Shown: positions 1 through 13,370 of the stretch, piece after piece | Position numbering within the stretch: the first letter of the stretch is position 1 | Layout of the letters: every line of letters starts with the position of its first letter | NCBI GenBank assembly: GCA_963922205.1 | Contig: CAWUHX010000007.1 | Location: forward strand, 1,736,001-1,800,000 | Reading direction: 5' to 3' | DNA from: Romanomermis culicivorax | Taxonomy: Eukaryota > Nematoda > Enoplea > Mermithida > Mermithidae | Length of the DNA stretch: 64,000 nt | The notes under the pieces: model-generated | What the model saw: the letters and a program-made list of their open reading frames with translations, nothing else | The model's database searches: none | What the model was told of the DNA's origin: nothing | Program-made: the position numbers and the translations under genes

Positions 1-1614
1 ATGAAGCATGATTAATTTTGATGATTACATTTTTTACTTTTTTTTTTAATTACCTGATGTAAGCATTGAAAAAGAGAAGCACTTTCTGATGATCAGTGAG
101 CAGTTTAGCCAGCAAAGTCTTAGCACTCTTTGTTTTTCTATTACATTATACATACCACAAGTTAGTAGATGAAGCTTGGGGAGAATTCAGAGTGGATCAT
201 TTGTCATTTATGAAGGGCAAATTCAGATATTTTTCGACCAAGCAGGTTATGTCAGGCAGATGGCCTGGGGGCTTTTCAAGTGATCTGGTAGGTCTGTCTG
301 GCTTCACTTAGCACCTTAGATATAGTGTAACAGTATTTTCCACAGGAGCGCCTAACACCTCTTCTCACCAGCAATGAATGGGACTCAAACATAACAAACC
401 TCACAGATTACCATAGAAACCTCTTAACTTCTACTTGTGACATGGTTCCTCACTAGTTCAATCCTATTCCAAACATCCCGAGGTGATAAATGGCAATTAC
501 AGTAAGAATTACAGTAAGTAACAAAACTAAGCCTCATAGATGAACAAACTGGCGAGAAGGGTCGGAAATCACAAATAAAAATAAGATCGTGCAAACAAGA
601 ATGAATCTGCATCATTTTCACGTCTTTTCATGTATGGATTCCATACAAATTCTGACTCGTCTTTTTCAGCCTTCTCGATCCTTCTCTTAAAAGGAAAATG
701 TTACAAGAATATGCACATTATGATACATGTGCACATATATTACGTAGTATATTTGAAACTGTATTTTGTTTTCTGTAGCTATGATTATTATGTCTGCCTT
801 TTCGATTTTTTGCAGGGCTTTCTCCGTAACTGTGCAATATATAAATGGATTTTTCGACAGCTACGTGATTCTTCGAAATAACTAAATCATCAGCATTTAG
901 GCTATAATATACGATTAGAAATCCGTCTCATAAATCATGTGAAAGTGAAATGCCGTTCATTACATTACAACTCAGGGATAAGATCAGGTTTGATGAAATT
1001 AGGTCACTGGTCGTGAGAAAATTGGGGCCATTCACACCGATTTGGGATCAGGGGTGATAAAACAAATTGACTTAGGAGGAGTAATGCTTTGTGCAGATCA
1101 CCGTGCTCATAAATTACAACCAAATTCCTTATAAGTAATGAGAAGTTATCTTGCGTGGTTGCTTAACTGTGAGCTATTATGTAATGTTGGAGAAGGAAAA
1201 CAGTAATGTTGTCAAATGACAGAGCACTACTTCATATATAAGTTTCGTAATCTTTGTAGACATGCTCACATCGGTGAAGAGGGATAGAGTATTTGGACCT
1301 CATCCTGGTAGGTACATTTGACCTCACCCAAAACGTTACTTTTGAAGATGAACAATTTTTTTTCCAATACGCAAAAAGTCTGGAATCAATCGATGTATCT
1401 CACTGACACCTATTCAAATACATTATTTAATAGTATATCATTTTAGAAAGTCATGGGTGTTGAATCCCTAGCAAAAACGCATTTTGACTTCCACCAGACT
1501 TTCCTTACTGCTGATGTGCTGAATGGTTCATACTGCTGATGTGGTGTATGGTTCATTGTAAACCTTACCTGAAGCATCTGTCACATTTTCCACTGATGTA
1601 AACTTTTTAGAATC
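1..1614. other. Intergenic, no gene seen
   Basis: AT-rich sequence with only short open frames of biased composition and no recognisable protein, RNA or transposon. The last few bases before 1615 form a good splice acceptor (separate entry). Confidence 0.6.
1601..1614 (+). promoter_or_regulatory. Splice (possibly trans-splice) acceptor just before receptor ATG
   Basis: A T-rich stretch ending in TTTTTAG at 1604-1610 lies four bases upstream of the ATG at 1615. In nematodes such a site directly in front of a start codon is typical of spliced-leader addition. An ordinary cis intron with a 5' UTR exon further upstream is equally compatible with the sequence. Confidence 0.45.
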
Positions 1615-4013
1615 ATGAAAAATAATTCGGTGATTGAGCAAGGAACCGATCCAGGAGAAAAATTGATGATTGGCCTAGTCTACTCTGCAATTTCACTCTT
1701 AATGCTAGTGCCCTACTGCATTAGCTGGCTTATAATTAAACGTGACAAGTCCATCTATGATCCGGCGTTCCGCCTGTTCGCCCTGACTATGGGCTGCGCC
1801 GATATGCAATTGTTGGCAGTGCAGGGCGTTTTTCCAAGTTTGGTCGGCCTCTTTCCCTTCAAGATACCCGTCCTTATGTACAAAGTGATGGGTGCGATTG
1901 CTGCCAATGCCTGGTACACATACGCCTTGCTGGCTCAGATGATGTCCCTGAATAGATTGATCAACGTTTTATGGCCCACCGAATCCAAGACCATCTATAC
2001 AATGAAGAACACGTGGATCATCATCAGTTTGTGTTGGATGCAAGGTCTGATTTGGATGTCGTTTTATTTAACGCCCAATGCCACCCTACGATTTGATTTG
2101 AAGCATAAAGGCATGTGGTACGATTTCTCTATGATCGGAACGTCATCGCTTTTCGCAGCTAATATGATTTTCAATTACATACACGGTTTCAGTCTATGCT
2201 TAATCTATACCTTGATATACTTTCAAGTTCGTCGAAAGGTTAGTGATCACTATTTCTGCAGCAGGCATTGACCTGCATGTATACAGTTAATGAATAAGTC
2301 ATGTCGCAAATTTGATAAAACTCTGTATTGAATATCATGAACACGATGAAATCAGATAGAACGTCTTATTCAATAATCTCAGTGTTGGGCTATCGTGCAC
2401 CCCCAAGAGACATGATTTGCAATGGGAATTGTCTGTGCTTCTCATTTTGCAAAAACTTTTTGATCTGGACCTTATAAGATTAGTCATTATCTGTTCTGTA
2501 TATTAGAAAGTCATACGCACTTTTCTCTGCTTATATTTTGTCTTTCATTTACTGTTTTTGTACATATCGACTGAAACGAAAATTTGGGACTTGAGTACTG
2601 AAAAGGTACACTCCTGCATTTTAATGACCAAAAGTTCCCAAAGGAGATGAAATAATTAATGTCCTGGGAGGACGAACAAAACTGCTCAGCAGTGTAAGCT
2701 TGAAGTTGAGCTGACGGATTTTATTAGCAGTCATCAAGTTCTGTAAAAGCCAAACCTCAGAAGGATGAATTTTTTGCTTAGATTTACGACATTGCCCAAC
2801 TCATTCTTAAGGTTTTTAGCATTTCGAATTTTCGAATGCCATAAAAAGATGTTTTTTTATTAAATTTCAAGTGTGCTTGACACTGCTTTTTTGGACTTTA
2901 TCTATGGGACAAACCCGAGTACAAACAAAAATTCGGGTTTTTCTGAGTTCATGGAAACGACAGTCTGCGAGATGAGTACCGAAAAGGTGCATTTTGAGGC
3001 CAAAAAGTTATCTCACACTTTTCGCATCATTTGTTGTTTCTACACTTTGATCTCGCTATAAAACATTTTTAGACTCTTCTAAGTTGCTGCTCGTAATGAA
3101 GTTTTTAATTTGTACTTTCAAATTATTACTTCATATGACAGGACTTTAGTTCATTCAGCTACATGATCTGTTAACAAGGAAGGTGTTACCTTTGTACAGT
3201 TCCCAAGATTATCATTATTATCAGAAAACCCGCAGAAAACCAGTACAAGTTTGAACCCATGCTAAATGATTCTCCTTTGGAATTCTTAAGAAACAAATGA
3301 AGATCTGGACTGTTCAGCAATGTTTTTCACTATGAGTTTCCAGAAACAGTACAAAAGTGCAAAATTTTTCTTGTTTCACCTACTACATCTGAAAATATAC
3401 TGGAGTTTCACGAACTGATGACTTGAAAGTACAATCACGAGTTCCACGGGCCAAACCTGATGGGGTCAGCAAGAATCTGCAGGGCCCACAACGTAACCTC
3501 AATCCAGCCAATGAACAGGTATGTATACCACTAGAGGACAATTTCACAGGCTATAGCATAAGCAATGATTCATTCTACAGCGGAAACAAATTTTGGATCC
3601 TGCTATTGCCAATGGCTGTAAAAAGGAACGGAAAGTACTCATCCAATCCTGTGTCATTTGTTCAATGGACTTAGCGGTCATCGTCACTTGGGCCGTGTTC
3701 CAGAAATTTGCTGGTAACAAATGGGCGCTTTTCATTGCGAGTATTTTGTCTTTATCCAGCGCCGGTTCCACGGGTTATATGTACATTTTGATGAACAGGT
3801 ATATTTTGATATAAAATGTTCTGATATGAATGACTAGAGCAGTGTTTTAGGAATAAGCCCTAATATTGTTAGCTGCTAGTGGCCATAAAAGATACACTCT
3901 TTATTAGAAGAACTGTGAGTTGTAACCTTTACTTTCAATTTCACAGACAATGCTCATTAAAAAAAGACGTAGATTGTATTGTATTCAGCAACTTAAAGCG
4001 ACTGGTATGGTAG
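1615..4013 (+). CDS. Nematode-type seven-helix chemoreceptor (Srt/Srx-like GPCR)
   Basis: Predicted exons are 1615-2238, 3581-3798 and 3947-4013 (stop TAG), giving about 302 residues. Exon 1 encodes an N-terminal tail with an N-N-S sequon and TM1 to TM5. TM3 ends in a SLNRLINVLWP segment at the cytosolic face, the place of the DRY-like motif in nematode Srt/Srx receptors. The exon closes after QVRRK at a phase-0 donor (AAG/GTTAGTG). Exon 2 opens in phase 0 after TTCTACAG with a basic loop, TM6 (around VLIQSCVIC) and TM7 (around GYMYILMN), and ends in phase 2. The last exon follows TTTCACAG and adds a short polar tail. Length and topology fit the family. The role is inferred: sensing chemical cues in ciliated sensory neurons. 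A small extra exon inside the 1.3 kb first intron cannot be excluded. Srt versus Srx cannot be settled by eye. Confidence 0.72.
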
Positions 4014-4137
4014 GTCAAAAGAAAAATGATTTTTTCCGATAATTAATTGGTTATTTCAATATTCTTCATTCCATACCAAGACATTTTTTTAACCAGATGA
4101 CATTGTTAGCAGTTAAAGATGTTACATTTTTAATATA

Positions 4138-4143
4138 AATAAA
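4138..4143 (+). terminator. Candidate polyadenylation signal of the receptor gene
   Basis: AATAAA lies about 125 bases after the receptor stop codon, in a T/A-rich 3' context, on the gene strand. It is the first canonical hexamer downstream. Confidence 0.5.
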
Positions 4144-7100
4144 TATAGTCTTTTTTTCTTTAAAAGTCTCAGAATAATAAGAGTGGGAAGCAAGTACTAT
4201 TTGAAATTTTTTTTCGATTTGCTGTCAAGCCATGTGTCACATAGCACTGCAACTTTGTGAGCATACTCAACTGACCTCCTTTCTTCGGGAGAAAAATTCA
4301 ACAGTAAAAGCTTTGTTCAAACACTTTTAACGACAAAATTAATCCGTGTCATTTTTCAATTTAGAAGATAGATATTTCCAATATCTAATAAAATACGTCA
4401 TCGAAAAGTTGTCATACTTCATTTTGATTATTCTTTCTCCAGTGGCCTGTGTTTTGTATAAATATTCTTATTTACTCTTCAAGCTCGATAAGAGAACAAG
4501 CAACGATCTTTTTGTCGTTCGGTTGTCTGAAGAATCCGAAGACAGAAAGTGCTCAACAATTGAAAAGTTGGTCGGAAAAGATGGATAATTCGAGGCTCAT
4601 TTGTGGAAGACTAACGACAGCATCTTCCCCAGAATGTCATGACATCATGCTATGAAAAAATAGATTTCACATTTACTATTGTTACCACATATAACCTCTA
4701 CGAAAAAAATGTTCCTCTTTTCAGAAATCATCCTCTCCTTCCACAAGGACATCACTTTTCACGAGTACCTTGCTAGATCATATTGGATTGTAGTTATGTT
4801 CAATCAAACTGATTTAATTTGGTTGGTCTAAGTAACAGAGTGAATCAGAAAAAATAGAGCCGTAAGACTTGTAAACTTCAATTACGACAAGAGATCAAAC
4901 TTAGCTTCACCAAGCTTCGTAGGTTATTATAGCAAAAAGATTGCATATAATGTATTTGTACATAGAAAAGCGTGGTAGCTGAACATTGTACAATAAGTTG
5001 CATAGAGAAATTAAGTTAAGGCCGAAAAGTGCCTTTAAGTTCACGATTCAAATCACTTGTGAAAACAGTTTTCTTTCATCAACAGGCAAATTCCTGACCA
5101 CCAAATCACCTTTATAAAAATTATCTGAAAGTGATACAGCAGTTTGAAAAAAATCAAATTAAAACATAAAAATAAGTCATACTGCGGAGGGAACTGCTTT
5201 TTAGACATGTTTAATCTAAAACAAGATTAGTCGGTTGACATCCTAATGAACTTCTCAATGACGGTTACAACATCTTGGGCGTGCTGATTTTGAGAATAGC
5301 AGTGCGAATTTCGAACTGTCAACCCACAAAACCAGCTGCATTGCTCATCTTCTAGGCAAAACTATGCCCGTGCTTATAATCGAGTTTTAAACATCTTGTG
5401 TTTTGATCTTTGCTCATACTGTAGGTCATCAAAAGAGTTTTCTATCTGTAAATTCAGTTAAGAAGCGGCAGTCCGTTGCAAAGCCGAACATAACTTTCAG
5501 GCTGCTGTGTAACCTCAGTTCCAGTGACTTGAAACCAACTGCTTGTACCTAAAAAGCTAGCAACTCAAGAGGAGAGAGGCTCGCCAATTAGGCCTTGTAA
5601 AAGCCAGAGGGAAGACGTCATGTGAGATAATGGTCCAACATAATCCATAACCAAAAATCCATAAATAAATGATAATTAGCCACCATAGATTCGTCAAATT
5701 TTGCTTTTGAGCTATTTAATAATATAATTGAAACAAGAATTAATGCTAAAAATTTTATCACATAAATGAATAATCATTGAAAAATATGCAGGTTGTAAAT
5801 TGATGTTTGTAGTCATTTAAATATTTTTTGCCATAACAATCCATTTGATATTAGCGTAAATATTTCATAAAACGAGTTTGCTGCATATTGTAATTTATAT
5901 TTATTGGAGCTAATAACATCAGAATCAATAGACCACATATTATATATTTTTAGATTACCAATTTTATTGATAGAATCGTTGTAATCATGATTGAAATTAC
6001 TTTTAATTACTGTTGCAAATATCTAGATATTAAAGTCTTCTTTTTGACAACTAATTTTGAATTCTTTATGCATACAGATTGTTTCAAAATATTATGTATT
6101 GATTTGATAAGGATTGTATAAATCTTCTCTTCAAGATTTAACTATTTCCTAACTTTCTTAAAATAAAAAATGTGATTACATAGTTATTACTATAGCCGTT
6201 TAAAAATAATCGGACATAACTTGATCATTTTTACCTCTTTGGTTAATCAATGACGTTTTAAGGATTTGAATCAATTATAAACTTTGCCCATCACCATCAC
6301 TCTTGATTCTTAAGGTCCTGTCCATCGCGAGGTACGGGCCGAAGTGTAAATATATTTTTCTAATTCCATGTGGCCAGGCGATGGGCCGCGCGGTACTGCT
6401 GTCAAAGTTCAACTCAAACAAATTTTCGAACAACTCATGTGTTATAAAGCTGTAATATATTGTTCCATAACAGATTGATGCATACGATAATATCTGTATA
6501 TGCAGTTCAATCATATTTTTGACATGAATTGTGAATTATGGCACTTTTCAAGTATAATTTTATCATGCCTCTTAATTATACAAGCACAACATAGAAATTA
6601 TGTGGGGACTCAGCCAATACAAGCAGCATGTTTTTCTAACATCTAAGCAGCATGTTTTTCAACCTATATTAGCCAAATATGTGAAATTATTTGCTTGGAC
6701 AACATTTCATAAAGTTTTAACGCTACTTCTTTGAATCAAGTATGCTTCGTTTAGAGAGATCGTTTAACTACGGTATCATTTTCATTCACATGATGACTTA
6801 CTCTTCTCTCCTGATCATTTTTTCGTTCTTCATCTTCTCAGTCATTGTTGGGGGTGTTAGACCTGCTGGGGTGGTCAACATCCTCAACCTCCTCCCACAA
6901 CATTCTGAAAAAATTCATCCTACCTTCTGAAAAATTTATGATGGACAAGTTTTGGCCATGCACTCAGAAATTTTCCTAGTAAACTTTTTCCTGTAATTTT
7001 ATCCTGAGGTATTATTAATGACGTTTTCCGAAAAAAAATTTCAGGAGCGTTGGAAATATGTATGGTTCGTTTTTATAGAATGTTAATTGAAAAATGGACA

Positions 7101-9240
7101 AAAAAGTGACCGCCCCACACAAACCGCTTATTAAAGGATTTTTGGGGTAAAAAATTCGTGAGGATTGATTGAGCAGACTCTGTAAATTATAGAAATATAG
7201 AGTGATACTTGCTATCCACTTTTTTATTCACAAGCATTTCTACAAAAAGAGACTATAGGTTGTGTTATGATGGCATAGTTTACAATGGAGATATGAATGT
7301 GAAAAAATTATTAATATGCAAATTAGGTGTAAACACGTTTCCACAAAAAATTATCAACTGTCACTGAGTTTAACACTCTCAATTAATTTTGATTGTTATG
7401 GTTTATGCATTGGCTGTTAGGTAACTCTGTCACTAACTAGTCATACAGTACTTCAATAATGTTGAATTTGTAAAGTGAGATCAATAAGCTTTATTTTTTA
7501 TACAAATTATCAATTCAAGACATAACTTTTGTTGTCCTAAAATTTTTAATTGAATGGTTTGGCAAATTTTTAAAATTATTTATATAATATCCATCCTCAA
7601 GACCTTGTGGCTTCAGGGTTTTATGGTTTTAAGCATAGAAAAGTAGCTGAATCAATGTATAAGTGTCCATAATTCATGGTCCTTTTGTTGATTCTTTTTA
7701 GTCAAAAGAGTTTGCTTGGTGCTCACCATTATGTAACATAGAACAAAAGCATCTTAACCCCATAAAAATAATGTGTCAGTTGGTCATGACTCTTATGATT
7801 ATTGAAGCCGAATTGGGCTCCTATGAGCATTACAGTCCTCACATCAGCAAACATCTAATGTTTGAAAGGTTTCTTCTGCTGGTGGAGGAGATCATTAAAA
7901 ATTTAAAAAGTTTAACGCACTTTTCCATTTCATCAAAATTTAGTAGAAAGTTTTAGTATAATACTATGCCTGGTATGTAAGGGACAGGTTAATTTTCAAC
8001 CCCTTTCAATTGTCAAGCTGTGTTTAATCAAAAATTTTTATACAAATTTATTCTTTTTTGGTTGTTTTGCAGTTGATAAGATAGTTGATTTATGTATTGA
8101 GTGCTCAAAGTTTTATACAAAAACCTTTAACAATGCGCACAACCTTACGTTTTTAGGGTTTTACATAGATGTAATTTCAACCTGAAATTTTGAACTCGCT
8201 GAAGGTTTGACAGTTTTACAGTATTATGCATAAAAAATACGTGAAAACTAGAAACCTTAAAATGTCAAAAACATTTTATTTTTGCTATCCATTGTGTGAT
8301 GTAAAATGGTTACCACATTCATCTCTATAACAATTCCTCTGGTCGAAAAATTCACCATTTGTGGTCAATTGCATGACGTAAAAAATTGGCTGCCACAGTA
8401 TGAACCTGTAAGAATGATATTTTATATTTTATTGGACTCCTTATCATTTTTATTTGGTGTGAGACAATTTTCAACTGGACTGAACTGTTTTGATGGATCT
8501 TGTACATATATGTGATAATGTGAATATGATAGGGTCGTACCCCACTTATTGCACCTGATTGAGAGGGGATACTTTTTGGAAGACCTCCTCTTCATGAAAG
8601 AGAGGGCCGTAAATTTTTTTATGATTGAGGAGCTTGTAATATGATACTAGATGAATTTCAATGCTTGCAATTTTACAGTAGGTCATTATGCACGGCATAT
8701 AACATAATATATGGCTTTTCAACTGTCTGGCTAGTTTTTTTAAACATTCACTGAAAATTTAATACAAATTTGCACACAATTTTTTATTCAGGATATAATT
8801 TTATTTCTTTTGGACACGAGTTTTGTTGATTTTCTATGCTTGAACATTGTTCTCACGACACGATTTTTGTTTTTCCAGGAAAAACTTTTATATGATATTG
8901 CTTGTAATTTTTTCCTTCGAGACACAATTTGATCTGTTTCGGAGCCGAGTTTTGTTGTCCAAAATTCCTTATGCATGAAATTATTAGATTTTTAAAATTT
9001 CAAAAGTTTGCAAAAATTTTTGGATTTAAAACCCTAAAATCCTACGGTTTCACATATAAAGCCTTTTAAAGTTCTCGTTTTCAACTGATAAAATCAATTT
9101 TAAGCTTTAAAAACAGTCGACACCATATTGTTTCAGGGTTCTACGTAAAAATGTCGAAGAATTTTTCATGCGAAAATCCTTTTTTTAGTTTATGGTCAAT
9201 TAGTTCAATTTTTCTAGCCTAATTATGAATTTTTAGATCT
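4144..9240. other. Intergenic, AT-rich, no gene seen
   Basis: About 5 kb without a convincing exon on either strand. The open frames here are short and lysine/phenylalanine/isoleucine-rich, as expected by chance at this base composition. The one structured piece is 6640-6880, an old copy of sequence also present at 54375-54570 (separate entry). Confidence 0.55.
6640..6880 (+). repeat. Diverged copy of repeat found at 54375-54570
   Basis: The stretch running from an AAATTATTTGC block through AGTATGCTT to a CTGGGGTGGTCAA block occurs in the same order and orientation at 54.38-54.57 kb, where it lies inside a hAT-like MITE with a target-site duplication. The copy here has lost recognisable ends, so it is probably an older relic of the same element. 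Confidence 0.5.
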
Positions 9241-9344
9241 CTGGTTGCTTAGCTGACCAAGTCAATTGACATCGGCCCTCCCATATTTTTAACACCAGAA
9301 TAGGAATTGAGGGTCAAGTCACTGGTTTGATGTTTGCCCACCTC

Positions 9345-9455
9345 GACCACACTTTCTACAGCAGTGTGGAGTTTTGTGTTAAAGAGGTGACTGCACTCTT
9401 TACAGCAATGTTGAATTTCACACGTTAAACGGATGACCATACTTTCTATAGCCCC
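9345..9455. repeat. Short degenerate tandem repeat, about 44 bp unit
   Basis: Three consecutive blocks begin with variants of GACCACACTTTCTACAGCA (9348, 9388, 9434) and are separated by TTTGTGTTAAA/TTTCACACGTTAAA-like segments. It is followed by an 18-base C run near 9523-9540. No coding content is evident. Confidence 0.4.
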
Positions 9456-10139
9456 AACCACCCCCTTTTGACATGGGCGAAAGGACAAGAACAGAAATCG
9501 GGAAGCGCACGGCAGTGCGCGACCCCCCCCCCCCCCCCGAAAGAAAAAACTTTGAAAAAACGAAAGAATGACGTCACAGCACAAAACCGTTTCTGCCGTG
9601 AGCTTCCATATAGATAGGATGGGTCAGTTCAATCAGTGCCAGAAAAATCTCGCCTTACTGACTCAACATCGGAACTTTTAGTATGTTTCCCGAATATGTT
9701 TTCACATAATCTCAAATGGGTTTTTTGGAAATTTTTTTATTTTAATTGGTTGCGTTTTAATTAGCATAATGAAGTTTTTCCTTGTACATTAACATATAAG
9801 GCAAATGTTCAACAGTGCCTGGAGATCGAACGGATCAATCGTTTTTCATGCCGTAAAGTGTCGTTGGCAGCTTACGTTGGAACAGATGCGCGAGCTAGTC
9901 CGATCACTTGAAACAAACTGGTCACGGTTTCATGTTTAAAAAACACGGAAAAACACGCTTTTTTAGCATTTTTGCTTAAAAAAACGATTTGGGAATCGAA
10001 CGAATTAAAATATCGAGTTCGAACAAGATCCGCTGGATAGAGCATTTAAAAATGCAAGTACGGTTTTTTTGTTTCATTCAAATCTAAATTTTGACTGATC
10101 CAGATCGAAAGATCTGAACGCAACTCGATCCCTGACACA

Positions 10140-11330
10140 GTTAAGCATAGGCGTCAATGGCGCAATACAGAGCAGTTACTCGGTATTGTTTTCAGTGTGA
10201 CTTGATGTCTGCAAATTTTTGTTATAGATCAGATCAAATTGACCAGGAAGTATAAAAATTAGTAGATCAACAGTTGTTTTTGATGAAATTCGATGCAGAA
10301 CCGTTGCTGGGTATTGTTTTCAGTGTGAACTGATCTTTCTACAAATTTTTTACTTGGATCAGATCAAGTGGATCGGGAAGTAAAAAATCAGAAGGTCAAC
10401 AGTTGTTTTTGATGAAATTCGATACAGAGCAGTTGCTGGGTATTATTTTCAGTGTGAACTGATGTCTGCAAGTTTTTTATCTGGATCAGATCAAGTGGAT
10501 CCGGAAGTAAAAAATCAGTTGATCTACAGTTGCTTTTGATGAAATTCGATACAGAGCAGTTGCTCGGTATTGTTTTCAGTGTGATCTGATGTTTGCATTT
10601 ATTTGATCTAGATCAGATCAAGTTGATCGAGATAGCAGATCAATGATAGTTTTTTAATGAAATCCGATGCAGAGCAGTTGCTGGGTATTGCTTTCAGTGT
10701 GATCTGATGTCTGCAAATTTTTAATCCAGGTCGGATCAAGTTGATCAGGAAGTATAAAAATTAACAGATGAATAGGTGTTTTTGACGAAATTCGATCCAG
10801 AGCAGTTGCTGGATATTGTTTTCAGTGTGATCTGATGTCCGAAAATTTTTTATCTGGATCAGATCAAGTTGAATTGGAAGTAACAAATAAGTAGATTAAC
10901 AGTTTTTTTGGATGAACTTCGATGCAGAGCAGTTCATGGGTCTTGTTTCCAGTGGGATCTGATGTCTGCTAATTTTTGATCTAGATCAGATCAAGTTGGT
11001 CAGGAAGTATAAAAGTTAGCAGATCAACAGCTGTTTTTGAAGAAAATCGATTAGAATCAGTTGCCTGATGATGCTTCAAGTATGGTCTGATGCCAAAAAA
11101 ATTTTTGAGCCGAATTAGATCAACTTGATATGGAAGTAGAAAAGGTAGTAGATCAACGGGTGTTTTTCATGAAAATGGATGAAAATCAGTTGCATGATGC
11201 TGTTTTACGTATGATCTGATGTTTAGAAATTTTTCATCAGAGTCAGATCAACTTGATCCCGAAGTAGACAAAGTAGTACATCTATAAGTGTTTTTCATAA
11301 AAATTGATGAGGAATACGTGAGCTCATGAC
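10140..11330 (+). repeat. Tandem satellite array, about 127 bp unit, 8-9 copies
   Basis: The block CAGAGCAGTTGCTGGGTATT recurs with small changes at about 10168, 10296, 10425, 10552, 10671, 10797 and 10924, and in more diverged form at about 11056 and 11185. Spacing is 119-132 bases. Each unit also carries GATCAGATCAAGTTGATC, itself a partial palindrome, and a TTGTTTTTGATGAAATTCGAT block. Divergence rises towards the right end, as expected when homogenisation weakens at an array edge. No protein is encoded. Confidence 0.88.
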
Positions 11331-11526
11331 AGAAAAGTAATTTTGTAAATGAAAAAAAGTAAAATGTAAGATTTTCATGGCAGAACCATTATAGTCAAGT
11401 TCAATGGAAAACACGATATTTTGCTATACGTCAATAGTTGTAACACCAGCTCATCACTGATTTCTGAACAAAGTAAAATGCATAATTCATCGAACACTTA
11501 AAAATCAGATACCAGGAAAAAATGCC

Positions 11527-12427
11527 AGGGACTGGCAAGCTAAACCGAATATGTTTGATGAAAGGCTTTCTTAAAAGTTGATTTGATAATCTTTTTAAAA
11601 CACAAGACAAACGCTTAAAAAGCAGATACAAGTGATGTTTCGCAAAAAGTCCATCCAAGACATGCACTTAAAAAGCAGAGACAAGATATCGTTTCTTCCA
11701 CAAAAAAATTCCTTCTAAGAAAAACATATATGCACCCCTAAAATTTTTAAACAATTATTGGATATTAAAACAATGTAAAATAATAATTTTCATCATGTAA
11801 AGAATTACCTAGATTAAGAGTAATGTTGGTCTGGTTTTTTGTTGTTTTGTTTGTATTTAAAGTTGTGTTGTTGTGTTGATCAAGAGAGCATCAAGATGAC
11901 TGAAATAAAAAATGTCTACGAGACAAAGGCAGTGACATTATCATGCATTAAAATCAGTAAGCCACAAATTTCCAGTTACATACTATTATATAAAGCATGC
12001 CATGTACTTCTGTTTGGCGTAACTAGAAAATATGGCTGCTTCCATATAAAGCATTCGTCAAATGTCAACACCTTGATCTCGTGGACTGTGCTGGTTGGTA
12101 TGGTTGACATTCTCATGTGTAGTCCGCGTTTGTTTTGCCGATCTACAGTACCTATGCAGTTCTTTTAGTTTTCTTCAAATTATGCCGAAAGTTTAAGTAT
12201 TTTTAAAATTTTTGTGGCGCGTATATGTTTTTCTTAAAAGGAAATTTTTTGTGGAAGAAATGGAACCTTGTCTTTGCTTTTTGAGTGCATGTCTTGGATG
12301 GAATTTTTGTGTAGCATTACTTGTATCTGTCTTTTAAGCGTCTGTCTCGTGTTTTAAAAAGATTATCATATCAACTTTTAAGAAAGTGTTACATCAAACA
12401 TATTTGGTTTAGCTTGCCAGCCCCTAA
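11527..12427. mobile_element. Foldback element: two inverted arms of about 225 bp around a 450 bp centre
   Basis: The left arm (11527-11750) and the right arm (12198-12427) are inverted copies at roughly 85% identity by eye. Both contain GGCTGGCAAGCTAAACC-like ends, TTTCTTAAAAGTTGAT, TCCATCCAAGACATGCAC and the inner GAAAAACATATA block. The 450 bp centre holds an open frame on the plus strand (11839-12168) that I cannot relate to any transposase. The structure suits a non-autonomous foldback or long-TIR DNA transposon. No clear target-site duplication was found, so the outer ends are uncertain. Confidence 0.75.
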
Positions 12428-12720
12428 ATAGCTTTTAACTGTGTAGTGAACCAACTCTAATGTCTCACAATGGTTCAAGGTGCACTGGGTGTCTGATAAT
12501 GAACTTAATGAAACATCGTACTTACATGTCTTATTACATTAAATAATGACTGAACACGAAAGAAAAATGTTTACGCAGTCGAGATATAAACTTGCGATAG
12601 AAAACCCTATTGTAGGGGTGCTGTTCCTGAAAAAAACAAGGTATAATATAATGTATATAAAAAACGTAGCAATAAAATATAAAAATGTAATTCACACTGA
12701 CGCAACATAATTTCAGATAT

Positions 12721-13370
12721 GATCATGCTGTAGGCATACTTTACCTGTTAAGTCAAACTTGATCGTACTGTGGGCATATCTTGCATGTAAATTCGAACTT
12801 GTTCTTATTGTAGGCATACTGTATACATGTAAATTCTAACTTTTCTTACTGTAGGCAAACTTTGCATGTAAATTCGAACTTGTTCGTACTGTAGACATAC
12901 TTTGCATGTAAATTTGAACTTGTCTTACTGTAGACATAGTCAACATGTAAATTCGAACTTGTTCTTACTATAGACATACTATACATGTGAATTTGAACTT
13001 GTGAATACTCTAGGGATACTTTATATGTAAATTCGAACTTGTGTGTACTGTAGGCATACTTTACCTATAAATCCGAACTTGCATATACTGTAGCCATACT
13101 TTCGTGTAAACTTGAACTTTTTCATACGGTAGCCATAATTTATGAGTGAATTCAAGCTTGAGCATACTCTAGGCGCATTTTACCAGTAATTTTGATGTTG
13201 TGTATTCTGTAGGCTTCGCATGTAATTTCGAACTCGTGGACACCGTAGGCATACTTTACATGTAATTTCTGACTTAACCAAACTGCAGTGTACTTTCAAG
13301 CTCATGCATATTGTAGGTATACTTTTCGTGAATTGCGAACGTGTGCATACTGCAGGAAAACTATGGGTTT
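12721..13370 (+). repeat. Minisatellite, 40 bp unit, about 16 copies
   Basis: The unit reads approximately ACTGTAGGCATACTTTACAT followed by GTAAATTCGAACTTGTTCGT. Starts at 12728, 12768 and 12808 fix the 40-base period, which runs to about 13360 with increasing divergence. No protein is encoded. Confidence 0.88.

Noticed and set aside
3393..3518. Extra receptor exon with a good donor (CAG/GTATGT)
   Set aside because: No acceptor places it in phase 0 after exon 1, and exons 1 and 2 already join cleanly. Left as a possibility only.
9249..9584. 111-codon minus-strand frame with Gly run and cysteines
   Set aside because: The Gly run is a C homopolymer and the rest is a degenerate tandem repeat. 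There is no splice or family support.
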